A DNA stretch of 64,000 bases from Arthrobacter bambusae (GTDB lineage Bacteria > Actinomycetota > Actinomycetes > Actinomycetales > Micrococcaceae): assembly GCF_022606295.1 (NCBI RefSeq), contig NZ_JAHHZS010000001.1, forward strand, positions 214,222 to 278,221. Reading direction: 5' to 3'. The translations under genes were made by a program, and so were the position numbers. The notes under the pieces were generated by a model. It made no database searches. It saw nothing but the letters and a program-made list of their open reading frames with translations, and was not told the origin of the DNA. Shown piece by piece: positions 17,466-27,316 of this stretch. How positions within the stretch are numbered: the first letter of the stretch is position 1; each line of letters starts with the position of its first letter.

Positions 17466-18893
17466 TCAGCTCCGTCGCGCCTTGCTCAAGGACTGGTACC
17501 AGTAGTACGAGTCCTTGGGGGTTCTTTCGAGGGTATCGAAGTCCACGTGCACCAGCCCGAATCGTTGCGAATATCCGGCAGCCCATTCGAAGTTGTCGAG
17601 CAGTGTCCAGACGTAGTAGCCCAGAAGTTCGACGTCGTGGGCGATCCCGCCGGGGGCCGTGGCCCTCAAAGCCTGGCCAAGGTGCGAAGCAAGGTAGCTA
17701 ATGCGATCGGCGTCGTGCACCGGGCCCGGGGTGTGGTCCGGTTCCGGGAAGCTCGCGCCGCTCTCCGTGATGAACAGGGGAGGCAAGGCTGCCCCATAGC
17801 GGTCCTTCAGCTCCCGCAGCAGGATTCCGAGGTGTTCGGGAGCCACAGGCCAACCGAATCCTGTCGTCTCGTATTCGGGAAACGCCGCCAGATGGAACGG
17901 CAGCTTGGCCATCATGTCCGAGTTACTGCCGGGCGGGCTTCCATCGCCGCGGCCCGAGGCTACCTTGACGGGGTAGTAGTAGTTCAGGCCATAGAAATCC
18001 AAGGGCTGGTGGATGGTCTTGAGATCCTCGTCGCGGACCTTGCCCAAGGCCCTGAACCAGGGCCTCACCTGGAGCGGCGGCTTCGGATAGCGCCCCAGGA
18101 GGATGGGATCGGCGTACACCCGGTTGAAGATGAGGTCGAAGGCCTTGGCCATGAGACCGTCGGCAAGCCGTTTGCTTGCTGGCCGGACCGGAGAGTGGAC
18201 GTTGGCGACGCCGACAGATCCCGCCACGCCGGCGGCGCGCAGGGCCTGGACGGCGAGGCCGTGCCCGAGCAACTGGTGGTGGGCAGCCGGCAAGGCGTCG
18301 AAGAGCAGCCGCCTCCCGGGAGCGTGGACACCGAGCGCGTATCCCTGCAACGCGACCGAGACAGGTTCGTTCAGGGTGACCCATTGCGCCACGCGGTCAC
18401 CGAAGCGGTGCGCCGCCGCAGCAGAGTATTCGGCGAACCGTTCCGCCGTCGCCCGGTTCAGCCAGCCGCCGTCGTGCTCCAACGGCAGGGGAGTGTCCCA
18501 ATGGAACAGCGTCACCATGGGGGAGATCCCGGCCTTCAGGAGCTTGTCGATCAGGCGGTCGTAGAAGTCCAGGCCCTGTTGGTTGATGGGTCCCTTGCCG
18601 CCGGGTTGGATCCGTGGCCAGGAGAGGGAGAAGCGGTAGGAATCCACGCCCAGGGCCTGCATGAGGGCAATGTCTTCGTCCGCCCGGTTGTAATGGTCGC
18701 AGGCGACGGCGGGTGAGTGACCGTCGACGATCGCGCCGGGCTTCTCGGCAAAGGCGTCCCAGCTTGACGGTCCGCGTCCGTCCGCTGTGAGCGAGCCCTC
18801 GATCTGGAAAGCAGCAGCGGCGACACCTAAGACGAAGTCCGGCCGGATGCGGCCTGCAAGATCCCCCACAGTGGCAGAATCCTGGACAGTCAT
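17466..18893 (-). CDS. GH1 family beta-glucosidase
   Basis: This is a retaining glycoside hydrolase of family GH1, which releases terminal beta-linked glucose or similar sugars. The 475-residue product has the family landmarks in order: AAAAFQIEGS near residue 25, HYNRADEDIALMQALG near 67, SLSWPRI near 89, TLFHWDTPLPLE near 128, acid/base Glu176 in TLNEP, NYYYP near 304, nucleophile Glu377 in ITESG, and the C-terminal WTLLDNFEWAAGYSQRFGLVHVD block near 425. No signal peptide is visible, so it probably acts in the cytoplasm on imported oligosaccharides or phosphate-free glucosides. It is convergent with the small membrane gene and divergent from the S10 operon. Its natural substrate cannot be deduced. 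Confidence 0.93.
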   Translation of the reverse strand: MTVQDSATVGDLAGRIRPDFVLGVAAAAFQIEGSLTADGRGPSSWDAFAEKPGAIVDGHSPAVACDHYNRADEDIALMQALGVDSYRFSLSWPRIQPGGKGPINQQGLDFYDRLIDKLLKAGISPMVTLFHWDTPLPLEHDGGWLNRATAERFAEYSAAAAHRFGDRVAQWVTLNEPVSVALQGYALGVHAPGRRLLFDALPAAHHQLLGHGLAVQALRAAGVAGSVGVANVHSPVRPASKRLADGLMAKAFDLIFNRVYADPILLGRYPKPPLQVRPWFRALGKVRDEDLKTIHQPLDFYGLNYYYPVKVASGRGDGSPPGSNSDMMAKLPFHLAAFPEYETTGFGWPVAPEHLGILLRELKDRYGAALPPLFITESGASFPEPDHTPGPVHDADRISYLASHLGQALRATAPGGIAHDVELLGYYVWTLLDNFEWAAGYSQRFGLVHVDFDTLERTPKDSYYWYQSLSKARRS

Positions 18894-18945
18894 GACCCAA
18901 TCATCCCGAGCACGGGAGCCGATGGCAATGCTCCGCGGGGCCCAA

Positions 18946-18975
18946 TTGGCTTATGCCGGGGAATTCCGGCATACT
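18946..18975 (+). promoter_or_regulatory. candidate S10 operon promoter with an operator-like palindrome in its spacer
   Basis: TTGGCT (18946-18951), an 18-bp spacer and CATACT (18970-18975) could drive the S10 operon. The spacer contains a perfect inverted repeat, TATGCCGG (18952-18959), six bases, CCGGCATA (18966-18973). The palindrome could equally be the operator of the divergent beta-glucosidase gene, whose start is 60 bp away. Confidence 0.4.
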
Positions 18976-18979
18976 AGGT

Positions 18980-19281
18980 GAGTTGTTCAAGCGCTTCTTC
19001 GTGTCCCGATCCGGATAATGCCGGGTGTCAGGGTCCAAGCTGAAGCCCAAACATAACCCAGATCCCCCAAGGAATTCGGACGATTTTGCGTGGAATGCGC
19101 GACACGCCCGACCGCGGGGGTCGGTTACACCGGCAAGTTGAGGAACCCGGATCCCTCCGGATTCAGCTTGTGCGGCGGGTGGTAGCACTGCTTCGAATGC
19201 TTCGGCAGCCACATGCAACACGTAAGTGAACAGGGCAGCCCTTATTCGAGGGCAGCACAGACTGAAAGAGAGTCAGGCGAC
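18980..19281 (+). other. S10 operon leader, about 300 nt, no gene
   Basis: No convincing frame is present between the candidate promoter and rpsJ. One clear hairpin is CCGACC (19108-19113) with GGTCGG (19119-19124). Long leaders ahead of S10 operons commonly host autoregulation, but I cannot match this one to a described class. Confidence 0.4.
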
Positions 19282-19590
19282 ATGGCGGGACAAAAAATCC
19301 GCATCCGGCTGAAGTCATATGACCACGAGGTCATTGATGTTTCAGCGCGGAAGATCGTTGAGACGGTCACGCGCGCAGGCGCAACGGTAGTGGGCCCCGT
19401 GCCGCTGCCGACGGAGAAGAACGTGTACTGCGTTATCCGCTCTCCCCACAAGTACAAGGACAGCCGCGAGCACTTTGAAATGCGTACTCACAAGCGTCTG
19501 ATCGACATCATCGACCCCACGCCGAAGGCTGTTGACTCGCTTATGCGTCTCGACCTGCCGGCCGACGTGAACATCGAAATCAAGCTGTAG
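19282..19590 (+). CDS. rpsJ: 30S ribosomal protein S10
   Basis: S10 is a 30S head protein and also the NusE partner in antitermination. The ATG at 19282 gives 102 residues starting [19 protein letters not shown], the normal length; AAGAGAG lies upstream. The conserved [19 protein letters not shown] block is present. It leads the S10 operon, with rplC 18 bp downstream behind GGGAGGTG. Confidence 0.98.
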
Positions 19591-19608
19591 GGAGGTGCTG
19601 AGAAAACT

Positions 19609-20259
19609 ATGACCGCAACCCGTAATGTAAAGGGCCTGCTGGGCACGAAGCTCGGCATGACCCAGGTCTGGGACGAGAACAACAAGCTCATCCCGGTAAC
19701 TGTCGTCCAGGCTGACTCCAACGTCATCACCCAGCTGCGCAACGCAGACACTGATGGCTATGTCGCCGTTCAGATCGGCTACGGCCAGATCGATCCCCGC
19801 AAGGTCACCAAGCCGCTGGCTGGTCACTTTGAAAAGGCTGGCGTAACTCCTCGCCGCCACGTCGTCGAACTGCGCACTGCAGACGCCGCGTCTTACGAAC
19901 TGGGCCAGGAGCTTTCTGTTGAGCTCTTCGAAGCCGGTCAGAAGATCGACGTCGTCGGCACCAGCAAGGGTAAGGGCTTCGCCGGTGTTATGAAGCGTCA
20001 CGGCTTCCACGGTGTTGGAGCCTCCCACGGTGCGCACAAGAACCACCGCAAGCCCGGTTCCATCGGTGGCGCATCCACCCCGAGCCGCGTCTTCAAGGGT
20101 CTGAAAATGGCCGGTCGCATGGGCGCAGAACGTCACACCACGCTGAACCTCACGGTTCACGCTGTTGACGCCGAGAAGTCGCTGCTCCTTATCAAGGGTG
20201 CCGTCCCCGGCGCCCGCGGCCAGGTCGTCCTCGTACGCACCGCCGTGAAGGGAGCCTAG
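19609..20259 (+). CDS. rplC: 50S ribosomal protein L3
   Basis: L3 binds 23S rRNA early in 50S assembly and reaches the peptidyl transferase centre. The product has 216 residues, close to the family norm. It begins with the [15 protein letters not shown] signature and has the central loop [21 protein letters not shown] followed by [17 protein letters not shown]. The ribosome site GGGAGGTG overlaps the end of rpsJ. Confidence 0.98.
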   Translation: MTATRNVKGLLGTKLGMTQVWDENNKLIPVTVVQADSNVITQLRNADTDGYVAVQIGYGQIDPRKVTKPLAGHFEKAGVTPRRHVVELRTADAASYELGQELSVELFEAGQKIDVVGTSKGKGFAGVMKRHGFHGVGASHGAHKNHRKPGSIGGASTPSRVFKGLKMAGRMGAERHTTLNLTVHAVDAEKSLLLIKGAVPGARGQVVLVRTAVKGA

Positions 20260-20263
20260 TTAG

Positions 20264-20881
20264 ATGACTAGCACTGTCAAGGTAGACCTGCCTGCAGAGA
20301 TCTTCGACGTCCAGACCAACGTGCCGCTGCTGCACCAGGTCGTCGTCGCACAGCTCGCTGCTGCTCGCCAGGGTACCCACAAGACCAAGACCCGCGCCGA
20401 AGTTTCCGGTGCAGGCCGCAAGCCGTTCAAGCAGAAGGGCACCGGCCGCGCCCGTCAGGGTTCCATCCGTGCTCCCCACATGACCGGTGGTGGCATCGTC
20501 CACGGCCCGACGCCGCGTGACTACAGCCAGCGGACCCCCAAGAAGATGAAGGCTGCCGCACTGCGTGGCGCCCTGTCCGACCGCGCCCGTAACGGCCGCA
20601 TCCACGTCGTTTCTGAACTGGTCGCCGGCACCAAGCCGTCCTCCAAGGCAGCACTCGCCGCGTTGCGTGCAGTCTCCGAGCGTCGGAACCTGCTCGTTGT
20701 TATCGAGCGCGCCAACGACGTTGCCGCACTGTCCGTGCGCAACCTCGCAGATGTTCACGTTCTGTACGCAGACCAGCTGAACACCTACGACGTGCTGGTT
20801 TCCGACGACGTTGTCTTCACCAAGGCTGCGTTCGAGGCTTTCATCGCTGACAAGGCAAAGAACGAGGAGGATGCCAAGTGA
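20264..20881 (+). CDS. rplD: 50S ribosomal protein L4
   Basis: L4 lines the peptide exit tunnel. The product has 205 residues and the conserved extended loop [18 protein letters not shown] with [10 protein letters not shown] after it, the segment that contacts the tunnel and is altered in macrolide-resistant strains; it looks wild type. GGGAG lies just ahead of the ATG. Its stop overlaps the rplW start (GTGA), so translation is probably coupled. Confidence 0.97.
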   Translation: MTSTVKVDLPAEIFDVQTNVPLLHQVVVAQLAAARQGTHKTKTRAEVSGAGRKPFKQKGTGRARQGSIRAPHMTGGGIVHGPTPRDYSQRTPKKMKAAALRGALSDRARNGRIHVVSELVAGTKPSSKAALAALRAVSERRNLLVVIERANDVAALSVRNLADVHVLYADQLNTYDVLVSDDVVFTKAAFEAFIADKAKNEEDAK

Positions 20882-21183
20882 GTGCAGCCACCATCAAAGA
20901 CCCGCGCGACGTCGTCATTGCACCCGTCGTTTCGGAAAAAAGCTACGGCCTGATCGACGAGGGCAAGTACACCTTCCTGGTGGACCCCCGCTCGAACAAG
21001 ACCGAGATCAAGCTGGCCGTGGAGAAGATTTTCTCCGTCAAGGTCGAATCGATCAACACCATCAACCGTGCCGGTAAGCGCAAGCGGACCAAATTCGGCT
21101 GGGGACAGCGCAAGAGCACCAAGCGTGCAATTGTCACCCTCAAAGAAGGCACAATCGACATCTTCGGCGGTCCGCTCGCGTAG
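20878..21183 (+). CDS. rplW: 50S ribosomal protein L23
   Basis: L23 sits at the tunnel exit and docks SRP and trigger factor. The GTG start at 20878 overlaps the rplD stop by four bases, and GAGGATG lies just upstream. The 101-residue product begins [21 protein letters not shown] and includes [19 protein letters not shown] and the basic [17 protein letters not shown] loop, all usual for the family. Confidence 0.97.
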   Translation: MSAATIKDPRDVVIAPVVSEKSYGLIDEGKYTFLVDPRSNKTEIKLAVEKIFSVKVESINTINRAGKRKRTKFGWGQRKSTKRAIVTLKEGTIDIFGGPLA

Positions 21184-21212
21184 CGGAGACCACTTTAACG
21201 AGGAAATGAATT

Positions 21213-22052
21213 ATGGGAATCCGTAAATACAAGCCGACTACCCCGGGCCGTCGCGGCTCGAGCGTAGCCGACTTCTCCGAAATCACGCGATCGACTCCGG
21301 AAAAGTCGTTGCTGCGTCCGCTGCACAAGACTGGCGGCCGTAACAACACCGGTAAGATCACTACCCGTCACAAGGGTGGTGGCCACAAGCGCCAGTACCG
21401 TCTGATCGACTTCCGTCGTCACGACAAAGACGGCGTCAACGCCCGCGTTGCCGAAATCGAGTACGATCCGAACCGCACGGCTCGCATCGCCCTCCTGCAC
21501 TACGTTGATGGCACCAAGCGTTACATCATCGCCCCGAACAAGCTGTCCCAGGGTGACTTCGTCGAGGCTGGCCCCGACGCTGACATCAAGCCGGGCAACA
21601 ACCTGCCGCTGCGCAACATCCCGGTTGGTACCACCATCCACGCAGTTGAACTGCGTCCGGGTGGCGGCGCCAAGATGGCCCGTTCCGCAGGTGCCTCGGT
21701 TCAGCTCGTCGCCAAGGAAGGCCGTTTCGCCCAGCTGCGTCTGCCCTCCGGTGAAATCCGCAACGTTGACGTGCGCTGCCGCGCAACCGTCGGCGAGGTC
21801 GGCAACGCCGAGCAGTCGAACATCAACTGGGGCAAGGCCGGCCGTATGCGCTGGAAGGGCGTTCGCCCGACCGTCCGTGGTGTCGCCATGAACCCGGTCG
21901 ATCACCCGCACGGTGGTGGTGAAGGTAAGACTTCCGGTGGACGTCACCCGGTCAACCCGAACGGTAAGCGTGAAGGCCGCACCCGCCGCCCCAACAAAGA
22001 GAGCGACAAGCTTATTGTTCGTCGCCGCCGTACTGGCAAGAACAAGCGATAG
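21213..22052 (+). CDS. rplB: 50S ribosomal protein L2
   Basis: L2 is needed for subunit association and peptidyl transfer. The product has 279 residues, the normal length. The C-terminal catalytic-region signature [18 protein letters not shown] is intact, including the His of the PHGGG segment. AACGAGGAAATG context provides the ribosome site. rpsS follows 12 bp later. Confidence 0.98.
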   Translation: MGIRKYKPTTPGRRGSSVADFSEITRSTPEKSLLRPLHKTGGRNNTGKITTRHKGGGHKRQYRLIDFRRHDKDGVNARVAEIEYDPNRTARIALLHYVDGTKRYIIAPNKLSQGDFVEAGPDADIKPGNNLPLRNIPVGTTIHAVELRPGGGAKMARSAGASVQLVAKEGRFAQLRLPSGEIRNVDVRCRATVGEVGNAEQSNINWGKAGRMRWKGVRPTVRGVAMNPVDHPHGGGEGKTSGGRHPVNPNGKREGRTRRPNKESDKLIVRRRRTGKNKR

Positions 22053-22064
22053 GAGCCTGGACAC

Positions 22065-22346
22065 ATGCCACGCAGCCTGAAAAAAGGTCCTTTCGTAGAC
22101 CAGCACCTCTTTGTGAAGGTCGCCAGGGAAAACGAAAAGGGCACCAAGAACGTCATCAAGACCTGGTCCCGCCGTTCGATGATCGTCCCGGACATGCTGG
22201 GTCACACGATTGCCGTTCACGATGGACGCAAGCACATTCCGGTGTTTGTCACTGAGTCGATGGTCGGGCACAAGCTCGGCGAATTCGCTCCCACGCGGAC
22301 ATTCCGCGGCCATGTCAAGGACGACCGTAAGGGCAAGCGCCGCTAG
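22065..22346 (+). CDS. rpsS: 30S ribosomal protein S19
   Basis: S19 is a 30S head protein near the subunit interface. The product has 93 residues, beginning [15 protein letters not shown] and containing [24 protein letters not shown] and [16 protein letters not shown], all conserved. ATAGGAGCC precedes the ATG at 22065. Confidence 0.98.
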   Translation: MPRSLKKGPFVDQHLFVKVARENEKGTKNVIKTWSRRSMIVPDMLGHTIAVHDGRKHIPVFVTESMVGHKLGEFAPTRTFRGHVKDDRKGKRR

Positions 22347-22383
22347 GCGCTCGCTCTACGGCTAAGACGAGAGAAGGAAAGCA

Positions 22384-22749
22384 ATGGAAGCCAAGGCTAT
22401 TGCGCGTCACATCCGCGTAACGCCTATGAAGGCCCGGCGCGTCGTCAACCTTGTTCGTGGTAAGCAAGCGAATGAGGCTCTGGCAATTCTGAAGTTCGCC
22501 GAACAGGCAGCTTCGGAGCCGGTATTCAAGGTAGTTCAGTCGGCAATGGCAAACGCACGGGTCCTCGCGGACCGCGACGGCGTTGCCTTTGACGAAGGAG
22601 ACCTCTACATCAGCGAAGCGTTTGTTGATGAAGGCCCGACCATGAAGCGGTTCCAGCCGCGTGCTCAGGGTCGCGCATTTCAGATCAAGAAGCGCACGAG
22701 CCACATCACCGTGGTAGTCGCTACCCCGGAGAAAGAGGAGGCTCGCTAA
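22384..22749 (+). CDS. rplV: 50S ribosomal protein L22
   Basis: L22 lines the exit tunnel opposite L4. The product has 121 residues with [13 protein letters not shown] near the N-terminus and the tunnel hairpin [21 protein letters not shown] near residue 85, without visible resistance insertions. GAAGGAAAGC lies ahead of the ATG at 22384. The rpsC GTG follows its stop with no gap. Confidence 0.98.
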   Translation: MEAKAIARHIRVTPMKARRVVNLVRGKQANEALAILKFAEQAASEPVFKVVQSAMANARVLADRDGVAFDEGDLYISEAFVDEGPTMKRFQPRAQGRAFQIKKRTSHITVVVATPEKEEAR

Positions 22750-23586
22750 GTGGGACAGAAAGTAAACCCGCACGGGTTCCGACTCGGCATCACCACCGAT
22801 CACGTATCGCACTGGTTTGCTGACAGCACCAAGGCTGGCCAGCGGTACAAGGACTTCGTTCGCGAAGACATCCGCATCCGCCAGCTCATGTCCACGGGCA
22901 TGGAGCGCGCTGGCATCGCCAAGGTCGAAATCGAGCGCACCCGTGACCGTGTCCGCGTGGACATCCACACGGCTCGCCCGGGCATCGTCATCGGCCGCCG
23001 CGGCGCAGAGGCGGACCGCATTCGCGGCGAGCTCGAAAAGCTCACCGGCAAGCAGGTCCAGCTGAACATCCTCGAGGTCAAGAACCCCGAGATGGAAGCC
23101 CAGCTTGTTGCCCAGGGCGTTGCTGAGCAGCTGACTTCCCGCGTGGCTTTCCGCCGTGCGATGAAGAAGGCCATGCAGTCCGCGCAGCGTGCGGGTGCCA
23201 AGGGTATCCGTATTGCTTGCTCCGGTCGACTGGGTGGCGCAGAAATGTCCCGCTCGGAGTTCTACCGCGAAGGCCGTGTGCCGCTGCACACCCTGCGTGC
23301 GAACATCGACTACGGCTTCTACGAAGCCAAGACCACCTTCGGCCGCATCGGCGTGAAGGTTTGGATCTACAAGGGCGACGTCACTGCCAAGGAACTGGCT
23401 CAGCAGGCAGCTGCTGCTCCGTCCCGCGGCCGTGGTCCGAGCGACCGCCCGGGCCGCCCGGGTGGCGCCGACCGTGGTGACCGCCGTCGTCGTACCGACC
23501 GTCCGGCAGCTGACGCAGCACCTGTTGCTGCAGAGGCTCCGGCAGCTGAAGCTGCTGCTCCCGCAGCAGAAGGAGGACAGGCTTAA
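22750..23586 (+). CDS. rpsC: 30S ribosomal protein S3 with a long Arg/Gly then Ala/Glu-rich tail
   Basis: S3 forms part of the mRNA entry tunnel of the 30S subunit. The GTG at 22750 gives 278 residues. The KH domain is present ([17 protein letters not shown] near residue 75) and the C-terminal domain has [24 protein letters not shown]. From about residue 218 a low-complexity tail begins, first [14 protein letters not shown] and [12 protein letters not shown], then an Ala/Glu/Pro stretch, making the protein some 50 residues longer than compact S3 proteins. The tail is probably disordered. Confidence 0.97.
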   Translation: MGQKVNPHGFRLGITTDHVSHWFADSTKAGQRYKDFVREDIRIRQLMSTGMERAGIAKVEIERTRDRVRVDIHTARPGIVIGRRGAEADRIRGELEKLTGKQVQLNILEVKNPEMEAQLVAQGVAEQLTSRVAFRRAMKKAMQSAQRAGAKGIRIACSGRLGGAEMSRSEFYREGRVPLHTLRANIDYGFYEAKTTFGRIGVKVWIYKGDVTAKELAQQAAAAPSRGRGPSDRPGRPGGADRGDRRRRTDRPAADAAPVAAEAPAAEAAAPAAEGGQA

Positions 23587-24003
23587 ATGCTTATCCCACG
23601 TCGAGTCAAGCACCGTAAGCAGCACCACCCGGGTCGTTCCGGCGCTGCAACGGGCGGCACCAAGGTCACTTTCGGTGAGTACGGCATCCAGGCGCTGAGC
23701 CCGGCCTACGTCACGAACCGTCAGATCGAGTCTGCCCGTATCGCGATGACCCGCCACATCAAGCGTGGCGGCAAGGTCTGGATCAACATTTATCCGGACC
23801 GTCCGCTGACGAAGAAGCCGGCCGAAACCCGCATGGGTTCCGGTAAGGGTTCTCCGGAATGGTGGGTCGCAAACGTCAAGCCGGGCCGCGTTCTCTTCGA
23901 GCTCGCCGGTGTCAATGAAGAGGTAGCTCGCGAGGCACTGCGCCTGGCAATCCACAAGCTGCCGTTGAAGGCACGCATTGTGCGTCGCGAAGGTGGTGAA
24001 TAG
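23587..24003 (+). CDS. rplP: 50S ribosomal protein L16
   Basis: L16 helps form the A-site region of the 50S subunit. The product has 138 residues, begins [19 protein letters not shown], and contains [23 protein letters not shown]. The ribosome site AGGAGG lies in the end of rpsC and the genes abut. Confidence 0.98.
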   Translation: MLIPRRVKHRKQHHPGRSGAATGGTKVTFGEYGIQALSPAYVTNRQIESARIAMTRHIKRGGKVWINIYPDRPLTKKPAETRMGSGKGSPEWWVANVKPGRVLFELAGVNEEVAREALRLAIHKLPLKARIVRREGGE

Positions 24004-24005
24004 AA

Positions 24006-24329
24006 ATGGCAGTAGGGTCGAAGGATCTCGCACCCGCACAGCTGGACGGTTTCGACAACGAGCGTCTCGTTGAAGAACTCCGCAAGTCCAAGGAAGAGCT
24101 GTTCAACCTGCGTTTCCAGTCCGCCACCGGACAGCTGGAGAACCACGGTCGTCTGCGCGCGGTAAAGAAGGACATCGCACGCATCTACACCGTTCTCCGT
24201 GAGCGCGAGCTGGGCATTCGTGCCGAGGTTGCCGCACCGGTTGTGGAAGCCAAGGAAGAAAAGAAGTCCAAGAAGGCAGAAGCCAAGGCTGAAAAGGCCG
24301 AAGCCGAGGCTGGAGAGGACGCCAAGTGA
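24006..24329 (+). CDS. rpmC: 50S ribosomal protein L29 with a charged C-terminal extension
   Basis: L29 sits by the tunnel exit next to L23. The core (about residues 9-75) has the [22 protein letters not shown] helix hairpin and [11 protein letters not shown]. About 30 extra residues follow, made almost only of Lys, Glu and Ala, so the product is 107 residues against about 65-80 for typical L29. Its stop overlaps the rpsQ GTG (GTGA). Confidence 0.96.
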   Translation: MAVGSKDLAPAQLDGFDNERLVEELRKSKEELFNLRFQSATGQLENHGRLRAVKKDIARIYTVLRERELGIRAEVAAPVVEAKEEKKSKKAEAKAEKAEAEAGEDAK

Positions 24330-24625
24330 GCGAACAGAAGGAAACTGTGACGGAAGCAGCAGCCAGCGCTGAACAGCGCGGTTACCGTAAGACGCGTCGC
24401 GGCTACGTTGTCTCTGACAAGATGGAAAAGACCATCGTTGTTCAGGTCGAAGACCGCGTGAAGCACGCTCTGTACGGCAAGGTCATTCGCCGCACCTCGA
24501 AGATCAAGGCTCACGACGAGCAGAACACCGCCGGCATCGGCGACCTCGTTCTGATCTCTGAGACCCGCCCGCTGTCCGCTACAAAGCGGTGGCGCCTGGT
24601 CGAGATCCTCGAAAAGGCTAAGTAA
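24326..24625 (+). CDS. rpsQ: 30S ribosomal protein S17
   Basis: S17 is a primary 16S rRNA-binding protein. The GTG at 24326 overlaps the rpmC stop. The 99-residue product has a short acidic N-terminal extension, then the core [19 protein letters not shown], with [13 protein letters not shown] and [16 protein letters not shown]. It is the last gene of the S10 operon; a hairpin at 24665-24701 follows. Confidence 0.97.
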   Translation: MSEQKETVTEAAASAEQRGYRKTRRGYVVSDKMEKTIVVQVEDRVKHALYGKVIRRTSKIKAHDEQNTAGIGDLVLISETRPLSATKRWRLVEILEKAK

Positions 24626-24664
24626 TCCCGCGCCGGGCATTGTCCGGCAGCGATATGGATTGGT

Positions 24665-24701
24665 GGAAGGCCCGTATTCCGGAAGGAATGCGGGTCTTTC
24701 C
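24665..24701 (+). terminator. terminator-like hairpin after the S10 operon
   Basis: GGAAGGCCCGTATTCC (24665-24680) pairs, with two mismatches, with GGAATGCGGGTCTTTCC (24685-24701). A CGCGTTTCGG sequence follows rather than a clear T run, so strength is uncertain. Confidence 0.6.
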
Positions 24702-24726
24702 GCGTTTCGGTCCCTAGCATGAAACG

Positions 24727-24972
24727 TGCTAGGATATTGAGTTTGTATGGCGCCAGTTGTGCGTCAACAACCACCTCGTAAACAATCGTGCCGCGGCATA
24801 CTGCCCCGCGCAGTTATTTCCGCAAGGGAAGCTGATGCTGGCGGCACGGGAGTTTAGGCCTGCTCTGGCAAAATCCAGGCAGGTCAAGAGACACCCCGAT
24901 CAACCGTTCCGCAAGGCTCATTCCGTATGCTCCATTTCGGTCTGAGAACCGGCGCGACGCAAGGAGTAAAAA
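24727..24972 (+). promoter_or_regulatory. spc operon promoter (extended -10) and long leader
   Basis: TGC (24727-24729) directly followed by TAGGAT (24730-24735) forms an extended -10 element nearly identical to that of the str operon. It overlaps the right half of a small inverted repeat, CTAGCA (24714-24719) with TGCTAG (24727-24732). The leader to rplN is about 230 nt; no gene is supported in it. Confidence 0.5.
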
Positions 24973-25341
24973 TTGATTCAGCAGGAGTCGCGACTGAAGG
25001 TCGCCGACAACACGGGTGCTAAGGAAATCCTTACCATTCGCGTTCTCGGTGGATCCGGCCGTCGCTACGCAGGCATTGGCGACGTCATTGTCGCAACCGT
25101 CAAGGACGCTATCCCGGGCGGCAACGTAAAGAAGGGTGACGTCGTCAAGGCTGTCATCGTTCGTACCAAGAAGGAACGCCGCCGTGCGGATGGTTCCTAC
25201 ATCAAGTTTGACGAGAACGCAGCTGTGATTCTGAAGAACGACGGCGACCCCCGCGGTACCCGTATCTTCGGCCCGGTTGGTCGTGAACTCCGTGACAAGA
25301 AGTTCATGAAGATCGTCTCCCTGGCCCCGGAGGTGCTTTAG
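24973..25341 (+). CDS. rplN: 50S ribosomal protein L14
   Basis: L14 lies at the subunit interface and is also the RsfS docking site. The TTG start at 24973 is supported by AAGGAG (24961-24966) and by alignment to the universal N-terminus [18 protein letters not shown]. The 122 residues include [21 protein letters not shown] and [15 protein letters not shown]. First gene of the spc operon. Confidence 0.98.
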   Translation: MIQQESRLKVADNTGAKEILTIRVLGGSGRRYAGIGDVIVATVKDAIPGGNVKKGDVVKAVIVRTKKERRRADGSYIKFDENAAVILKNDGDPRGTRIFGPVGRELRDKKFMKIVSLAPEVL

Positions 25342-25344
25342 TCC

Positions 25345-25704
25345 ATGGCTAAAATCAAGAAGGGTGACCTCGTTCAGGTCATCACCGGAGCCAAGCAGGA
25401 GCGCGGCGGCGACCGCGGCAAGCAGGGCAAGGTCTTGCGCGTTTACCCGGAGGCCAACCGCCTCCTCGTAGAAGGCATCAACCGAGTCACCAAGCACACC
25501 AAGGTCGGTCAGTCGCAGCGCGGCACCAAGACCGGTGGCATCGAGGTCGTTGAGGCCCCGATCCACGTCTCCAACGTTGCTCTTGTTGACCCCTCGACCA
25601 AGAAGCCGACCCGCGTTGGTTTCCGTCTCGAGACCGTGGAGAAGGACGGCGTCTCCAAGACCGTCCGTGTCCGCGTGTCCAAGGCATCCGGGAAGGACAT
25701 CTAA
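25345..25704 (+). CDS. rplX: 50S ribosomal protein L24
   Basis: L24 initiates 50S assembly. The 119-residue product has the KOW motif [24 protein letters not shown] near the N-terminus (residues 5-28) and [11 protein letters not shown] after it. It starts three bases after the rplN stop; its own stop TAA shares its final A with the rplE ATG (TAATG). Confidence 0.97.
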   Translation: MAKIKKGDLVQVITGAKQERGGDRGKQGKVLRVYPEANRLLVEGINRVTKHTKVGQSQRGTKTGGIEVVEAPIHVSNVALVDPSTKKPTRVGFRLETVEKDGVSKTVRVRVSKASGKDI

Positions 25705-26282
25705 TGACTGAGACTCTCGAGACTCCAGCGAAGATCGTTCCGCGTCTGAAGACGAAGTACGCCGATTCCATCAAGCAGACCCTGGTTGAGGAATTCAAGT
25801 ACGAGAACGTGAACCAGGTTCCCCGCCTGGTGAAGGTTGTTGTGAACATGGGTGTTGGAGATGCCGCCAAGGACTCCAAGCTGATCGACGGCGCCGTCCG
25901 CGACCTCACCCTGATCACCGGCCAGAAGCCGCAGGTAACCAAGGCCCGCAAGTCGATTGCACAGTTCAAGCTGCGCGAAGGCATGCCCATCGGTGCACAC
26001 GCAACTCTGCGTGGGGACCGTATGTGGGAATTCGTGGACCGCCTCGTCACCCTCGCACTGCCCCGTATCCGCGACTTCCGCGGCCTCAACGGCAAGCAGT
26101 TCGACGGCAACGGCAACTACACCTTCGGTCTGACCGAGCAGGTTATGTTCCACGAAATCGACCAGGACTCCATCGACCGCGTTCGCGGTATGGACATCAC
26201 GGTTGTCACCACTGCAAAGACCGATGACGAAGGCCGTGCGCTGCTCAAGGCACTTGGCTTCCCGTTCAAATCCGAAGACTAA
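25704..26282 (+). CDS. rplE: 50S ribosomal protein L5
   Basis: L5 anchors 5S rRNA in the central protuberance. The 192-residue product has [50 protein letters not shown] and [24 protein letters not shown]. Its start overlaps the rplX stop. The next gene is rpsH after 77 bp; no rpsN is encoded between them, unlike the spc operon of many actinobacteria. Confidence 0.98.
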   Translation: MTETLETPAKIVPRLKTKYADSIKQTLVEEFKYENVNQVPRLVKVVVNMGVGDAAKDSKLIDGAVRDLTLITGQKPQVTKARKSIAQFKLREGMPIGAHATLRGDRMWEFVDRLVTLALPRIRDFRGLNGKQFDGNGNYTFGLTEQVMFHEIDQDSIDRVRGMDITVVTTAKTDDEGRALLKALGFPFKSED

Positions 26283-26359
26283 TAACTACGTAGTAGGTCC
26301 GGCCGCGGCTGCTTTGTAGCCCACGCGGAAACCATTACGAGGAAGGGCAAGAGCCCACA

Positions 26360-26758
26360 ATGACTATGACAGATCCTGTCGCAGACATGCTTACGCGTCT
26401 GCGCAACGCCAACTCGGCATACCACGACACCGTGAGCATGCCGTACAGCAAGCTCAAGGCACGCGTTGCCGACATCCTGAAGGCAGAAGGCTACATCGCT
26501 GCTTGGAAGGAAGAGGAAGCCGAAGTCGGCAAGAAGCTGACCATCGACCTCAAGTTCGGTCCGAACCGCGAGCGTTCGATTGCTGGTGTCCGCCGCATTT
26601 CCAAGCCTGGTCTCCGCGTTTACGCGAAGTCCACCAACCTGCCTCACGTGCTGGGTGGCCTGGGTATCGCAATCCTGTCCACCTCTTCCGGCCTCCTGAC
26701 TGACAAGCAGGCCGGCAAGAAGGGCGTGGGCGGCGAAGTCCTCGCGTACGTCTGGTAA
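26360..26758 (+). CDS. rpsH: 30S ribosomal protein S8
   Basis: S8 binds the central domain of 16S rRNA and is the usual autoregulator of spc operons. The product has 132 residues with [19 protein letters not shown] and [13 protein letters not shown], ending [12 protein letters not shown] 26360 (MTM) is kept; ATG 26366 is an alternative. GAGGAAGGGC upstream serves as the ribosome site. Confidence 0.97.
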   Translation: MTMTDPVADMLTRLRNANSAYHDTVSMPYSKLKARVADILKAEGYIAAWKEEEAEVGKKLTIDLKFGPNRERSIAGVRRISKPGLRVYAKSTNLPHVLGGLGIAILSTSSGLLTDKQAGKKGVGGEVLAYVW

Positions 26759-26776
26759 CGGGAAAGGAAGAGAATA

Positions 26777-27313
26777 ATGTCACGTATTGGACGTCTCCCC
26801 ATCACCGTTCCTGCCGGCGTTGAAGTTAAGGTTGATGGCTCTGTCATCAACGTCAAGGGCACCAAAGGCGAGCTGAGCCACACTGTAGCCAGCCCGATCG
26901 AGGTCACCCTGGACGAAAGCACCTTGACTGTCACCCGCCCGAACGACGAGCGCGCTTCGCGTTCCCTGCACGGCCTGACCCGTACCCTGATCGCCAACAT
27001 GATCGAGGGCGTCACCAAGGGCTACGAAAAGAAGCTTGAAATCGTTGGTACCGGTTACCGCGTTCAGGCCAAGGGTTCTGACCTTGAGTTCGCTCTCGGC
27101 TTCAGCCACCCGGTCAATGTCTCCGCTCCGGAAGGCATCACCTTCACGGTGGAGGGGCCGACCAAGCTCTCCGTCGCTGGTATCTCAAAGCAGCAGGTCG
27201 GCGAGGTTGCTGCCAACATTCGCAAGCTGCGCAAGCCCGACCCCTACAAGGGCAAGGGTGTCCGTTACGCCGGCGAAGTTATCCGCCGCAAGGTCGGAAA
27301 GGCTGGTAAGTAA
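26777..27313 (+). CDS. rplF: 50S ribosomal protein L6
   Basis: L6 lies near the factor-binding site at the base of the L7/L12 stalk. The 178-residue product starts [17 protein letters not shown] and has the C-terminal rRNA-binding motif [36 protein letters not shown] precedes the ATG. Confidence 0.98.
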   Translation: MSRIGRLPITVPAGVEVKVDGSVINVKGTKGELSHTVASPIEVTLDESTLTVTRPNDERASRSLHGLTRTLIANMIEGVTKGYEKKLEIVGTGYRVQAKGSDLEFALGFSHPVNVSAPEGITFTVEGPTKLSVAGISKQQVGEVAANIRKLRKPDPYKGKGVRYAGEVIRRKVGKAGK

Positions 27314-27316
27314 ACC

